Assembly: GCA_009617715.1 (NCBI GenBank) | Contig: VTFK01000003.1 | Coordinates: forward strand, 4,216,001-4,280,000 | DNA length: 64,000 bases | Origin: Plectrocnemia conspersa | Lineage: Eukaryota; Arthropoda; Insecta; Trichoptera; Polycentropodidae | Reading direction: 5' to 3' | Shown: positions 1 to 12,010 of the stretch, piece after piece | Position numbering within the stretch: the first letter of the stretch is position 1 | Layout: the number at the start of each line of letters is the position of its first letter | Program-made: the position numbers and the translations under genes | Notes under the pieces: generated by a model | What the model saw: only the letters and a program-made list of their open reading frames with translations | What the model was told of the DNA's origin: nothing | Databases searched by the model: none

Positions 1-2857
1 TTTAAATGAAATCTTGTACGTAATATTTTTTCATTTTTAAGTAATTATTATTCTTAGTATAAATAATCCATTTATCAAAAATATAGTTATTTAAAAAGAT
101 CTATATAGACAAGAAATCATATCCTAATTATTATTATATTTTTTCAATTTTGATTAAATATATATTTTCTTAGAGTATTAACTAATGTTTTATAATTTTA
201 GAATGTTCACCCCAAATATTACATTATCTTGTATGTAGTAGTTCTATAACATTACTATAAAGTATTACAAATATTTATTTTTAAGGTAAAATGCACTAGC
301 CCAATATGTTACAACGAAAAAATAGTAAGATATCAAACTAAAATCAGCCTGAAATTTTATTAATTGTAAACTATTTTTACAGCTTACAATTGGTATATGT
401 AACTAGATGTATAAGCAAACTAGCTTAATTTAATTTGTATTATTTTTGACAATATTCCTTCTTACGACTTTAAAAATTTAATTAAATACTAAGGTATTTT
501 AAGGAATAAATTAGATATTTTTTTGTACACAATCAATAGTTTTTTTCGCATTTTCATAAAACTATTTAGAAAATATTTAAGATAAGTTTGCTAGTCGACG
601 TGATCCATCCTGTTTTTTTGAAATAAAAATTGTCGATTTTTATGTAAAAAAAAATTTTTAACATAACAAATTTAATGTTGTACAAGTAAAAATTTTTTTT
701 TCGCATTTTTTTTTAAAAACTAAATTCGACTTAATTCTTGCGACTTTTGCCGAAAAAAATTTTTTATATGAATTTAAATCATTGAAATAAATCGCGTCGA
801 AGGTTTAAAAAATAAACTATTTATAATAAAAAATAAACTAAGCTGTAAATATTGGATGGAAAGCTTTCGTACAAACTTTTGTATTTTAAATAAGATGAGT
901 AATTTACATTATAATATTAAGAAAGTAATGATTTACATATATGGTTTTTATATGCAATGACTGCTTTACATTGTCATTTATATGCCGTATCTGCAATACA
1001 AATAAATATATATGATTCAGGTTCTGTATTTTTAGATTATAAACTTTTTATTAATTTTTTGCAAGTGATCTTCTACAATTGTAAAAAGAGTAAAAAACCC
1101 TGAAATAATTTTTATTGCATCAAATACAAACTATCTAGATTTTATTATTAATTTTATATATTTTAAAAGAGACTCATGAAGAATATACGAAATAAATGTG
1201 TATTTCTTAATTGTAGGTACATAGATTTTATTATATACTGATACTATATACATTCTTTGTGTTGAAAGTCAGTATACCACATTTATTCATTGACAATATC
1301 TTAAATTCAAGATAGTAAATGGTTTTTAAAGTGCAATAACAAGCTTACAAGAAATAGTTTTTAAATTTTAAGAATGGATATTTATGGGTTTTTGTGACGG
1401 GAAAGGACGGGTGGCAAATAGACACAGATTGAGCCGCTGCAGTAGTATTTTTTATTGAGGATTAAACAGTTACATGGTGTTTATAAAGTTTAACGGGGCG
1501 CAGGCCCGCAACTGCGCGCGTACGAACGCGCCGGAGGTTGCTAGTCGAGAGAATCCGTCACGCCAGTGTTACTAGAGTGCCGCCAAGTTTTGGCCGTAAA
1601 AAACCTGAATACATGTAAATAGAGTTTATAATAAAAATAATATTTTTACCATACAGTGACAATAAAAATAAATATTGATATATTTTATTATTTAAGTTTT
1701 TTAATTTAAGAGAGTAAAATATTTAGACATTTGCAATAAAGTATTTATATTTCTTTTAATTAAATAAAAGTCTATAATAGAGTTAATAAATAATAATTTC
1801 TAAATTGCGTTACTCAATCAAGATATAATTATAAGCGATTAAAATTGTGCGGATGGTGCGAATATTTTTTAATAATTCTTTGAGAATTTTATTATATTAT
1901 ACAAGATGGTCAGTTCTACCGCCATAATTAAACCTCGTTATTGAATCTAAATATATATTGCAACGATTACATAAAATATTCATAGTTGACGCGACCCAGA
2001 TATCCACTTGCATATCTAAACATCCGCCGACGCACTTTGTTCCCTGATATAAAATTAATGGTTACATTTTTTAATTTGTATATTATATGCATATGCATAT
2101 ACTTTTGAATTAATATTAATATTTCGACGATAAGCCACATACATATGTCATGTCGTACGTGACTCCATTACTAGACACTCGACTCTCTGGATCGCATTCA
2201 TTATGTCGCGTAGAAATTTATTCTTGTCATGTATCAAACGCATTGTGTTAGAAGTGAAATAAAATAATAAAACATAACATGGAATAAAATTTCTCGCATT
2301 TTTGTCGAGGTTTACAATACGAATTTTAGACCTCTGCCTCGTTGACCCAGCGTGCATTCTGAGTGAGATTGTCGGATAACGAAACACCATCACGCTAGGT
2401 GTCATCAAGTTCAATTCCGTGATTCACATCATCAAGTTTCTAAAATAATTATATCAATAATTCGGGTCGATTTTGCCTCATCGGACCTTATGGTCTCTTT
2501 TTAAAAATTGGAAAGTTCAAGAGCGATTTTAATGCGACTTTGATTGCCGATCTTAAAGGAGTACTAAGGAGAAGAGAAAATCAGTTTAGAAAGGTCTAAT
2601 AAGCGAATTAAATTTGTTTATACCATTATAAAATATACAAAAAATCAATCATGAATTTATATAATGGTTATGTGAACATTGAAAATTATTGCATATTAGC
2701 AGCAAATCACAATTTGTTCGCGTTACGTTAAAGGTCAGATACGTGATAAAAAGAAAGCGTTTATGAAATTTATTTTTACTTTCAACGACCGTAATGGTCA
2801 ATAATAGCTTAATAGCCTATGAGATATGTAATTTTATTGTTTATTTTTTTATTTTAG
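1..2857. other. Upstream intron / 5' flank of the RhoGEF gene
   Basis: AT-rich non-coding sequence before the first recognisable RhoGEF exon. It ends in a good splice acceptor (polypyrimidine run then TTTTAG at 2852-2857), so at least its right-hand part is intron. Stops are frequent in all frames and I see no convincing upstream coding exon. The only compositional break is a GC-richer patch near 1395-1560, listed separately. The upstream exon must end with one base of a split codon, which I could not place here. Confidence 0.6.
1395..1560 (-). mobile_element. Possible solo LTR
   Basis: A GC- and CpG-rich patch in AT-rich surroundings, bounded by the short inverted ends TGACGG (1395-1400) and CCGTCA (1555-1560), which fits the TG...CA form of a long terminal repeat. 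Read on the minus strand it has a TATA-like CTTTATAAAC followed by AATAAA further on, the promoter/polyadenylation order expected inside an LTR. No matching flanking target duplication is visible and no internal retrotransposon sequence adjoins it. It could instead be an unrelated CpG-rich regulatory patch. Confidence 0.35.
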
Positions 2858-5206
2858 ATTCTACGACCGCAGGAAGAGCAGTGGCGCTGAGGCGGAGCCA
2901 GTCGGAGCGTTTAACACTCGAAGGTTCTCCAGAACCGCCTTCTTTCATGGACACAATGGCACTTCGTCCGCGTCCATCGAGAGCTCATTCGAGGCAAGTG
3001 TTCATCAGCACGCAGAGCTTAGTGGAGATCATAAATATAGACAAACCGCAAAGACCCAAAGACAGGCCTCCTCCGCCACCATCTCCGTCCATTGAACCAG
3101 ATCGCTTATCTTCAACATCGGTGACCATAGTTTGCAGCAACAAAACAGATGCTAGCGAGACTATCAGATCGACTTCCATAGTGCCGATAACTAAATCCAC
3201 AACAATGAACAATTCGCAACAAATCAAATTTTTAAATCCTTCGCCACCGCCGAGGTCGAGATCCAGAGAAAGAAAAACACCTCACAGCTCACCCAAAAAA
3301 GAATCAGGATACGTCAAAACTAGATTCGTTAGAGACAAGCGATTACTGGAAGATATCTCAACCGTTCCGATAGATACAGATGAAAGAACGACGTTGAAAG
3401 TATCGGCCGAAGATTCTTCCGATTATGAATCCAGAACCGTGCACAGATTATCTGTGACTCAAACTGAAGAAAACCACAAAAAGACTTCCATCATGATCAG
3501 CGGAGATGATTGTTATTCAACTGTGAACGTCGACAATAACACTCCAATTTATCAATCGTCAGTGACTGTCAACAACGTCAATACGAACACAGTAAAAAGT
3601 TCGGGAAACACGGTGACGATTAGTGTATATTCTGGTTCTCCTGAAGACTTAGATTCAAGCTCCAAGCATAGCAATCAAATTTACATACACAACTCTGGTG
3701 ATAGTTCCTATGATTTAGAAAATTCAAAAAGCGATTCGAGCACAACTCTGACATCTCCGGGTAAGACTTTAGTTGTAGTCGATTACGAAACGATCAACGT
3801 TAACGTAGAGGAAGATGACAAAGGCAAGAAAGAAACGAACATCAAAGATGCGTCCGATAACAAAACATTGAGAGGCACGAGGTGCAACGAGAACGTATCA
3901 GATTCGACGACGGAAGAAATAAGTCTCCTTCTGAGAAACCCCGTGGAAGCTGTGAAGAGAAATCTAGTCCCACACGTATGTGGCAAAGCCATCAACGACG
4001 CTTCTAAAACGCCAACCAGTACAACCGACAATCCGATTAAGAGCGAATCTGAGTTGAAAAACTTGACTAGAATCAGTTTTGTTTCTAAGCTTTTAGAAGA
4101 TCCGATGCTGGGTAATTTAGCTGAAGGTTTAGACACAGATCTAGTAGCTAAGTTAATAGAAAATTCGCTGATGCGACTTAAAGAGTCGCGGAAGATTTCA
4201 GATTACGATACGAACGAAGATGATGAAGCAATGTCAAGATTGATAGACGCGTCTCTTTTGAAATTGCAAGAAGAACGAACGACCATGCTTAGAGCTGATG
4301 AAAAATTAGATTTGTTATTGAAAGAGAGCGTAAAGATGGAATTGGAACAAAACGAACGATTGTACGATTCACCTGCGGGCTCCGTCAGAAATGAAAGTTC
4401 CCATAATAATAACGAAGGGAACCAAGTCTGCTCACCCCCATACGAAAGTATGGAGTACGAGAGCGGATTAATAGGCACTTCTTCAGATTTTGAACCTTTG
4501 TCGGATTGTTATAACGCCAGCGCCAGCGAAATATCAACCGAAGAGGAAAACTCAACAAGATCAAAGTTCTATCAGATGTTAGTCGACGCTACGTTATCTG
4601 AAATTGAAATATCGCATAACTTAGACGACGATCATCATTACGAATCTATACGATTGAATCAAGATCCAATTTATGAGGAGATAAGTGATATACCGCCTCC
4701 TTTGCCTTTGAGTCCTCCGCCGTCGATGGACGACGATAAGAAAACGACCGCTCGGTCCATATTTGAAGGCGCTTCCAAATACGACATCCTGTCCTATTTG
4801 GTGGACGCCAAAGAGCGAGGTATAGTGCCTGAAGATAGTTACTCGTTTAATGGCTCTAACGATTTGACCAACGAAGATGAGAGCGAGAACAAGGGGCAAA
4901 TCGATCATCAAAGGCAAAATTCTGATCTCAGCAGTAGGGTAAGCAATTTATCGAATGGCTCTGATTCCAGCGAAGACAATTCGTTAATCATTTCGAACAT
5001 CGACAACGACAAAATGACTGCTTGTAAAAAGTCGTCTAGTGAAATTGAACGAAACGATTCTGGAGTCGGTTCAGAAACGAGCAAGTGTTCTAGAAGTAGA
5101 TGGCAAAGTCACAACTTACCGCCAAGTTCAGTTTTGGATAACACTGCTCCTATACATTTATGTGAAGATTGTGATGGACCTGTAGAGACGCAAGTAACTG
5201 AATCAG
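2858..5206 (+). CDS. RhoGEF exon: long disordered N-terminal region
   Basis: Acceptor TTTTAG ends at 2857 and donor GTAAGC starts at 5207. The exon begins with the last two bases of a split codon and ends after the first base of a glycine codon. It encodes Ser/Asp/Glu-rich sequence with three polyproline motifs and, at residues about 430-580, four related short helical segments. Its last 15 residues hold the first CxxC pair. The exon is unusually long for a gene otherwise made of 112-287 bp exons. Confidence 0.9.
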
Positions 5207-8200
5207 GTAAGCTTTTGCGGAATATATTTTTATTGAATTGTGTGCGATGTTTATATTTCATCATCTTTCAGGAGTAATGTTTGCTCCTTTGGTGTGTCGC
5301 AAATGCGGCAAGAAGCGAGCCGAACGCAAAGAAATCATCACAGAAATTGTAGAAACTGAAGAAAAGTACGGAAGAGACTTGCAAATTATACTAGAAGAGT
5401 TTTATCAACCTATGTTAGTAGCTGGACTTTTGACGCAAGAACAGCTTTCAACGATATTTTTAAACGTTGAAGAACTATTGGAGAATAATCAGAATTTAGC
5501 TGAAAGACTGAGAGACGCGCTAGAAATAGCCATAGAGCAAGGAGATGAAGTAAGATCATTTTATTAATAATATATTGTACTTAACAGCTAGTTTTTCACA
5601 GGTGCTTCATATTCAAACGTATGTAAGTCAATAACATGACATTCCACTTTACCCGATTTAAACCGTTAACTATTCATATTTTGAATACTCAAAGTCATCA
5701 TGATAAGATCAATTCATGGGCGCGTAAAACGGTAGTTGTCGATTAGTTTTATTACATTATAAATTTACATATTACACATCCATATATTATGTATTTAAAA
5801 TAATATATATATACATATATTAAAGCTTCTCTATTAATTATGGGATATAAATAAAAGGGGAATGAGTTAAGCCGATTTGATATAAATTTATTACGATTGC
5901 AAAGTATACCAGAATCAGTTTTCGTTGTATTGTAGAATTATATAAAAGCTATATTTATGTGCGTAGGCATATGCATCGAACGTAACGGATGTTTCACAGA
6001 TTTACGATTTATTATGACGAAACGGCAACCATCTGTCACGAATCATGTCTCGAGATTCATCTCATTCATCTCGTTCTACGCGTTATATTTATTTGGTTCG
6101 GTTCGAATGAATAATAGACGAATTCTCAAACAAAGAGCTCAGACTTTCACCGCGCTCTAATCTGAGCCGAATTAACAGATAGCGTGTTTTGTCTTTTAAT
6201 ATTTAATCTCCGGTAAATCTCGCGTTAATCTCTCCTTGATAAAATGTGAAACGCGACATTATTATATTTAACAATCTCTTTTTTTCTTGAGGTCATAACA
6301 ATAACTCTTATTGTCGCCTAGATCGAAGTCGTGACGGGTTCGACTTTGAAAATTTTTATAATGTAATTTAACAACAATTGCACAATTCAGTCAATTGCGC
6401 CATATATACACATACTTCCTTATTGGCAACCGATTATTTTATTATACTTTTTAGGACTTGCTGACCGTTAATATTGGAAAGTTGATGTTGGAATCGGCGC
6501 CAATGCTGCACGCCTTCACGTCTTACTGCGTCAGGCAAGGAGCAGCTTCGATGCTCTTGTCCAGCCTTGAGAAAGAGAAAGAACTGCTAAGGATATTCCT
6601 CAAGGTGTCTCAAATGGAGAACACTGTTCTGAGACGAATGAATCTCAATTCCTTTTTAATGGTATTTTTATTACAAAATAATAAAACAATATATATAAAA
6701 GATATTTATCCATATTTATCGATCAAGGTTCCTGTTCAACGGGTGACGAAATACCCTTTGCTCTTATCGCGATTGTTCAAAGTGACCCCACATCACCTGG
6801 AAGGTCGCGAACAATTGAGACAAGCGCAACAAAAGATAGAACAGCATCTTAGCCATATGAATTCCGAAGCCAAAGATGTGACCACGCTGAAGCTTTGGCG
6901 CAGAATATCCAACAGTAACAACGGACGAAGGAGCAGCTCGGAAATGGACATGATCAATATCAAACTGAGAAAGTTGGCCGTTGACGTTCTAGAATGGAAT
7001 CATGACGAAGCAAGGTTAATAAACGGATCTAATCATAACCGGTGCAATAGCAATATTTATTATAAATATATTGTGTGTTTAGATTCGCAATGGAAGGCAA
7101 ACTACTGTTCACTCAACCGAACGACAACAACTGGAGGAAAGGAAGGACCATCAAACTGACGCCGATCAACGCTCTGCTGGTGACCAATGGAAAAGTAATT
7201 AACTTTGAGTTTGTCATTTTAGTGAAAGTTTAATCATAAATGGATGATTTAGCAAAGATCGAGCGTGAAGTAGACGAGAAGCGTGAATGTCAGAGGGTAA
7301 ATGTAACACGAGTTTTAGCAAAAAGCGTGTAGGAGGTATGCAAATTGCTGGTGAATGTGAATCAGTCGTGATTTTGAAAGGATACAAACTGTGCATATAA
7401 TTAAATAGATAAAAAATAAAGATAATTAATAATAAAAGCTTACAAATAAACTTTGCGCCTTTGAAAATTTAGGTATGCAATATATAATACATACTGACTA
7501 AAAGAGTAACTGCATATTTTCTAAAGGGGCATTTTATTAACTAAAACCGGTAAGTCACTTTAATTATGTTTTTTTAAATAAGCTAACGAATTATTTATAA
7601 TATTATTTTATTAATCAATAAAGATGATTGTACTAGCTTCGTTTATCAGTAAACAAAGTATTTTATATTTATTTTTAGAAAGAGATACTGACGCGTCAAA
7701 AGAAATAACAGGTGACTCACTAAAAAGTCGCTGGCGTTTAAAGGGTTAAATAAACAGTCTGACCATTTAAGGTTTTTTAAATTAAAATTTCAGAACTTAT
7801 AATACAATAATAATTATTTAAATTTTATATTATATAATATTAATGTTATACAAAAAAATAAAAGTATATTTTACAATTTAAGTAAAAAAAATATAGGAAA
7901 AACCCAATAAATAAGTACATTTAACTGAAGATTTGGAACCATTGATATGTCGTCCCCCGACAATTGATCTCCTGGAAATTGATCCCCCAAGTTTCTTCAA
8001 GTATTTATACTCGTAAATATCTGTATTCGTGAAGGATGCAGGTATTTACGAATTACGAAGGCTCATATTATTTATTATTATTTTATTATTAATTTTAGGA
8101 TTTTTTGAGCGCATAAGGATTTTTTAAGCACACGAGGATATTTTTTAAAATATTTTACTAAACCATGGTAATTAACTAATAGAGTGGATCTTTTTATTCA

Positions 8201-9957
8201 GTTAAATTTTAGCGGTTTTCTAAATGGTTGGGAAATATCCAAAAGATGATGTATAAATGCAAATTTCATGATGGTGTTTAATAATTTTTTATCTTTTAAG
8301 TTTTTAATTTGGCAAATGGATTAATTTTACACTTATTAACTGCATATGCAATGTTATTTTTATTTAAAATGAAACAATATTTGACCTAATTTAAACCTGT
8401 GGTACTCCATACGATACCTTCATTTTACATACTATTTAAATTATATTGAAAACTACAATTTTTTATATAGCAGCTATAATTTAAACTATTTTTAAAACTA
8501 TATATTATATAAAAATCTAAACTATCTGTTTCTTTATGTATTCAAATGCCCTTTTAAAATCCAGAAACACCGAACCAATTATTTTATTTTATTCGTCCAT
8601 TTCCCTACTTTAATTTCATATTTTGAACAATAAATTTATATGGGAATTAAATTTATAATATTGCAAAGAAACAACAATGTATTATATCCATCAATAAAAT
8701 ATAAATTTTTATTTTTTACTTTGAAAGTTAACGTAAAACGTAAAAATAAAGTTTGTAACGTGTTCAAAAATATTAAAATTTAATTCACAAAAAACGAGGA
8801 TTTTAGTACAAAAAAAATAATAGAATACAGCTAAAATTTGACATATTATTTGATTTGATCATATTTATACACAGTTTAATTGTTTTATAATTTATGTGCA
8901 ATAATAAAATGACATTTGATATAATTAAAAAAAATTCAATAAAAAATTAAAAAAAAATAAATGAAAACCAGTTAAAAAATATTTTCTACATAATTTATAT
9001 ATCGAATCGAATCGAAGTTAACGAACAAAATATTGTTGTTTACACTCCATATTTATGCGGTATTAAAACGAATTAATTCAATCCAAGTTTCAGTTATTGT
9101 CCTCTTTCCCGTCGTCGTTTTATATAATTAAATCCTTTGAGATCCCGTCTAGGTAGTATGGCAGGGGAAAAATTACAAGCGATACGAATTTTCGTCTCGA
9201 TTCTTCCGTCAGAACGAGTGTTAATAATAGCAAGAACGTCTCTTTTTAGGGGGCGGTTTTAATTATTTTAATTTTAATAAAAGCCAACCAGATTGTCGAC
9301 GGCATTGTGAAAAGTTTGAATTGTATCTCGCAGATACGGTTCCATAAATGCACGCGAGAATTTAATTAATTTATTTATTATCCCTGCGTACGTTGTATAT
9401 ATTGATAATTAAAATGTATGGAAAATATTATTTTCAGCCAACTTCGTCGTACAAACCGTGCGATACTAGAGGGCCGTGCTTTCCAAGAAACACTGGGGTG
9501 AGGGAGGCGAGTTTGGTGCTTGCTAGGGATAAGGGTGGAAGAGCTGCTCTCCTCAGGGAGCCTCTTTATTTGGACCGATGCGTCGTTGCCGCTGAAAACG
9601 ACTGGGATGACTACTTTGAACTTCAAGAGATAGTTTCCAAAGACACTTATATATTCAAGGTTAGTAAATATTTTATATATTTATAATATAATTAAACTTA
9701 TTTCTTTTGCGCCTTATGATTATGAAAAAATATGAATTTGGTTTAATACAGAAGTTAAAGCAATTGCATATTCAAATTCTTATAGGTGTATTCAATGAAA
9801 AATAGTAATAAAACATATTTTACAGGCTGAAGACAGCGCACGTACAAAGCAATGGTGCCAACAATTACAATACCACTGCCAAGGCATGGGAGCCTGGCGA
9901 AAAAGGCGTAATGCTCTCGCAAATATCATGATAAATGGCATGATGACTCGAAACTGA
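2858..9957 (+). CDS. Dbl-family Rho guanine nucleotide exchange factor (DH-PH), 5' end missing
   Basis: Seven exons (2858-5206, 5272-5549, 6455-6661, 6728-7014, 7083-7194, 9438-9659, 9826-9957) join without frame breaks into 1194 residues and a TGA stop. Residues 1-780 are acidic, Ser/Thr-rich and probably disordered, with proline-rich SH3-type motifs at about 70-76, 128-132 and 612-621. C768/C771 and C791/C794 form two CxxC pairs. The DH domain runs from about 800 to 985: it begins with EIITEIVETEEKYGRDL and carries the hallmark PVQRVTKYPLLLSRL after residue 945. The PH domain (about 1040-1170) ends in the expected helix with its invariant Trp (W1161, KQWCQQL). Dbl proteins swap GDP for GTP on Rho-type GTPases (one fly relative acts on Ral), at the membrane or cytoskeleton. 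The PH domain has a long loop (about 1078-1115). The exact orthologue is uncertain, so no symbol is given. Tool-predicted starts at 2794 lie in intron. Confidence 0.9.
5272..5549 (+). CDS. RhoGEF exon: second CxxC pair and first DH helices
   Basis: Acceptor CTTTCAG ends at 5271 and donor GTAAGA starts at 5550; the preceding intron is 65 bp. It completes the split glycine codon and encodes VCRKCGKKRAERKEIITEIV and onward, the first conserved region of the DH domain, which contacts the GTPase switch. Confidence 0.92.
5550..6454 (+). other. RhoGEF intron (905 bp)
   Basis: Non-coding AT-rich sequence between a GTAAGA donor and a TTTTTAG acceptor. A GC-richer stretch near 5960-6160 gives a chance 67-codon reading frame of no recognisable family. 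Nothing else stands out. Confidence 0.75.
6455..6661 (+). CDS. RhoGEF exon: middle of DH domain
   Basis: Acceptor TTTTTAG ends at 6454 and the exon starts GAC TTG CTG, in phase 0 with the previous exon. It encodes 69 residues of DH helices (DLLTVNIGKLMLESAPMLHA onward) and ends LNSFLM. The donor is GTATTT at 6662, a weaker but acceptable site. Joining to the next exon restores the family motif FLMVPVQRVTKYPLLL, which supports this splice. Confidence 0.9.
6728..7014 (+). CDS. RhoGEF exon: DH hallmark motif and linker
   Basis: The acceptor ends ATCAAG at 6727; the donor GTTAAT starts at 7015. It starts VPVQRVTKYPLLLSRLFKV, the conserved third DH region, and continues with the C-terminal DH helix and a Ser-rich linker. 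It ends two bases into an arginine codon that the next exon completes. Confidence 0.9.
7083..7194 (+). CDS. RhoGEF exon: first PH strands
   Basis: The acceptor TGTTTAG ends at 7082 after a 68-bp intron and the donor GTAATT starts at 7195. It encodes FAMEGKLLFTQPNDNNWRKG and then TIKLTPINALLVTNGK, a typical start of a PH beta-sandwich following a DH domain. Confidence 0.88.
7195..9437 (+). other. RhoGEF intron (2243 bp) inside the PH coding region
   Basis: AT-rich intron between GTAATT and TTTTCAG. Around 7690-7745 a GC-richer piece contains the perfect palindrome TGACGCGTCA and then AAAGGGTTAA, like the end of a piggyBac-type element; no matching opposite end is visible. The rest holds simple A/T-rich sequence and no coding signal. 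Confidence 0.7.
9438..9659 (+). CDS. RhoGEF exon: PH loop and strands
   Basis: The acceptor TTTTCAG ends at 9437 and the donor GTTAGT starts at 9660. It is 222 bp, exactly 74 codons, phase 0 at both ends. The first half is a Gly/Arg/Pro-rich loop with two cysteines; the second half (LYLDRCVVAAENDWDDYFEL) reads as PH strands. Confidence 0.88.
9826..9957 (+). CDS. RhoGEF last exon: PH C-terminal helix and stop
   Basis: The acceptor TTTTACAG ends at 9825. It encodes 43 residues then TGA. AEDSARTKQWCQQLQYHCQ is a classic PH C-terminal alpha helix with its conserved tryptophan, followed by a basic tail (WRKRRNALANIM). Confidence 0.9.
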   Translation, partial: AEDSARTKQWCQQLQYHCQGMGAWRKRRNALANIMINGMMTRN

Positions 9958-10155
9958 CGACGAGCTTTTCCGCCTTCGAAGCTTACTAAAACATAATTAA
10001 CCAAAGAGGATTCGACGGGATGGGAATAATTTATTTTCGACCAAATGGAAAGCTTTGTATCTCGCTGCGGTAACTTAAACCGGTCATTTAACCCCCTGAA
10101 AACAGCGATCTCGGTGCATTGTACGATAAAATTCTTTAATGGCCAAAGCAATAAA
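9958..10155 (+). terminator. RhoGEF 3' UTR and candidate polyadenylation signal
   Basis: After the stop the sequence stays GC-balanced and non-coding up to a canonical AATAAA at 10150-10155, the first good signal downstream. Further AATAAA-type hexamers near 10628 would give a longer 3' UTR, so the real end is uncertain. Confidence 0.45.
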
Positions 10156-11361
10156 AGCAAATCCCGGACATAAATATTGTATAGGGTAGCGCCGCCGGTC
10201 TAAGAAGTACTTGGAAATCCACTGGAAATCCTCTTGCAGAAAAATGGTCTAAAATGTATTTCATTGCAACTGCGAGAAAAGCTCCTACGCGAATCTCGTG
10301 CATTATACACAATATTATCTTTGAGACTTAGCATGAAGGAATATTTCAATTAGTGAGTCTTTTGATAATATATTTTCAAGGCGATGCTTTTCCGAATCGA
10401 TCGATTTTTTTATTTATCGCTCGACGGATGAAAACAAGGCTTATATAGCATATGTGCGATTTTTTCTGCGATTGAAAATAATTTGAGTACCTCACGAGAT
10501 GATTTTTCCATTGATACAGTATTAACGGTGATCTGTCGATTTTTAATAAAAAAAAAAGTATAAATTTAAGCCATGAAATGTAATTTCGTTTTTTTTTGTT
10601 GTATTAAATATGTACATTGTTAAATATAAATAAACATGTAAACTAATTATAAATGAAAAAATATATCAAATAATCAATAACATAAGCAGCAGCTTTAGTT
10701 ACTTTATTTTTAGCTGTGATATGATAGGGTGGTGGCTATCTATTTTTTTATTTATGATAAATGTATATAGTATAAATATATTTATAATAATGATGTATCA
10801 AAAATGTACGATAAACGATTTGTAAGATACAAAATTCATTCCGTTGATTATATTATAAGATTTATTTGACTCTTAAATCCTATTTTAATATATTTTATAA
10901 TTATTATATAATAGATAGTTTTAAAAAAATATTAAATATTATTATAATATATGCATAAAAACAAATTAGATTTAGAATTATAGTATTTGTATTTTTTAAT
11001 CATCATATTATTAAATATTATTGTAGATTGATAATAAATAATAAAATATTTAAATGTTTTTCATTATTGTTATCCATTATTATCGGTATTTAAATTTAAT
11101 TAGAATTTTGATAGGAATTACTTTAAATGAATTTTATGTGATAGTGAAAGCAATAAATATACCTTCTATTTTCGCTGAATTATTTAATAGAGAAAAGTAT
11201 CGATAGGCTTTATTTTTTTGTAATAATTGAAATAATTGTTTTTGGTTCTTTTATAAAAAATTAAAAATATTAAGTCATTTTAAAAATATATGCAGTCACT
11301 TTTTGTGATGAGAATCAAAATATTGCATTAATTAATTGACAGTTTCGATACGTTTTTAAGT
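10156..11361. other. Intergenic, AT-rich
   Basis: The first 350 bases stay moderately GC-rich and may be a longer 3' UTR. From 10540 on the sequence is A/T-rich with many short ATTATA-type runs. No reading frame, RNA or element is recognisable. Confidence 0.6.
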
Positions 11362-11740
11362 TTGAGAACCTTAGGGGTGTGATTTCGTAGTCAGTAAGAC
11401 TCAGGGGGGAATCTAGTTGAAGTTTTATTACATTTTATTTACATGTGTTGCGACAGACGATAAATGGCGAGATGTTTTCTCCGAGCGGTGGTGGATAAGC
11501 TAGCGGAAGGATGATATCAGTGGACGATCCTTAGAGTTTTGATTGGTGTGGTGACAACGACAGTAAATTATCCATGCGGTGGTGGAGAAGCTGGCGGCGG
11601 GATGTGTGAGTCCATGATCATATGTTGTTCGTGGGCGATGGGCGTCTGTTGGTCTTTTCAAGTGGCTGATGGTAACTGCCTTCTGCTCATCAGAGTTCAG
11701 ACTTAAGTATCGAGGGCTGCAAAGCTTGCTGAGCAATCAC
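11362..11740 (-). mobile_element. Degraded LTR fragment
   Basis: TGAGAACC at 11363 begins a block that matches, with changes, a second copy at 35649-35705; shared pieces include GACTCAGGG and GGAATCTAGT. Read on the minus strand the block has AATAAA-type signals followed by a conserved tail ending GGTTCTCA, as expected for the end of an LTR. To its right are two related copies of GCGGTGGTGGA-AAGCT-GCGG (11485-11506 and 11576-11597, 91 bp apart). The left boundary fits a TG...CA end; the right one is not clear and no target duplication was found. Confidence 0.45.
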
Positions 11741-12010
11741 AATTATGCAGTGATCATCCAGCCAATCGCTCCAGTCGCTTATTAGAACGGCGAAATAGGT
11801 ATACGCCTTTAGAAAGCGACGCTCGCTTGATGGGTATTGTCCAAGGTCATATTGCATCGCAACAGGAATCTTGTGAATCAGGTGATTTATTATATCAGTG
11901 ACCGTTTCACAACAAAGAAATATTCTCTCAATGACGGAGAATATTTACAGTAAGAACAAAACAGTGTTATTTATGTGGTCGTAACGAGGGCTTTTGTGTG
12001 GTTCCATCCT
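11741..12010. other. GC-balanced intergenic stretch
   Basis: Lies between the LTR-like fragment and the piggyBac-like element. It is less AT-rich than its surroundings and may be further retroelement remains. No reading frame or motif was recognised. Confidence 0.4.

Noticed and set aside
2985..4917. Minus-strand frames across the long RhoGEF exon
   Set aside because: Antisense shadows of the real coding exon.
9378..10160. Minus-strand frames across the last RhoGEF exons
   Set aside because: Shadows of the PH-coding exons and 3' UTR.
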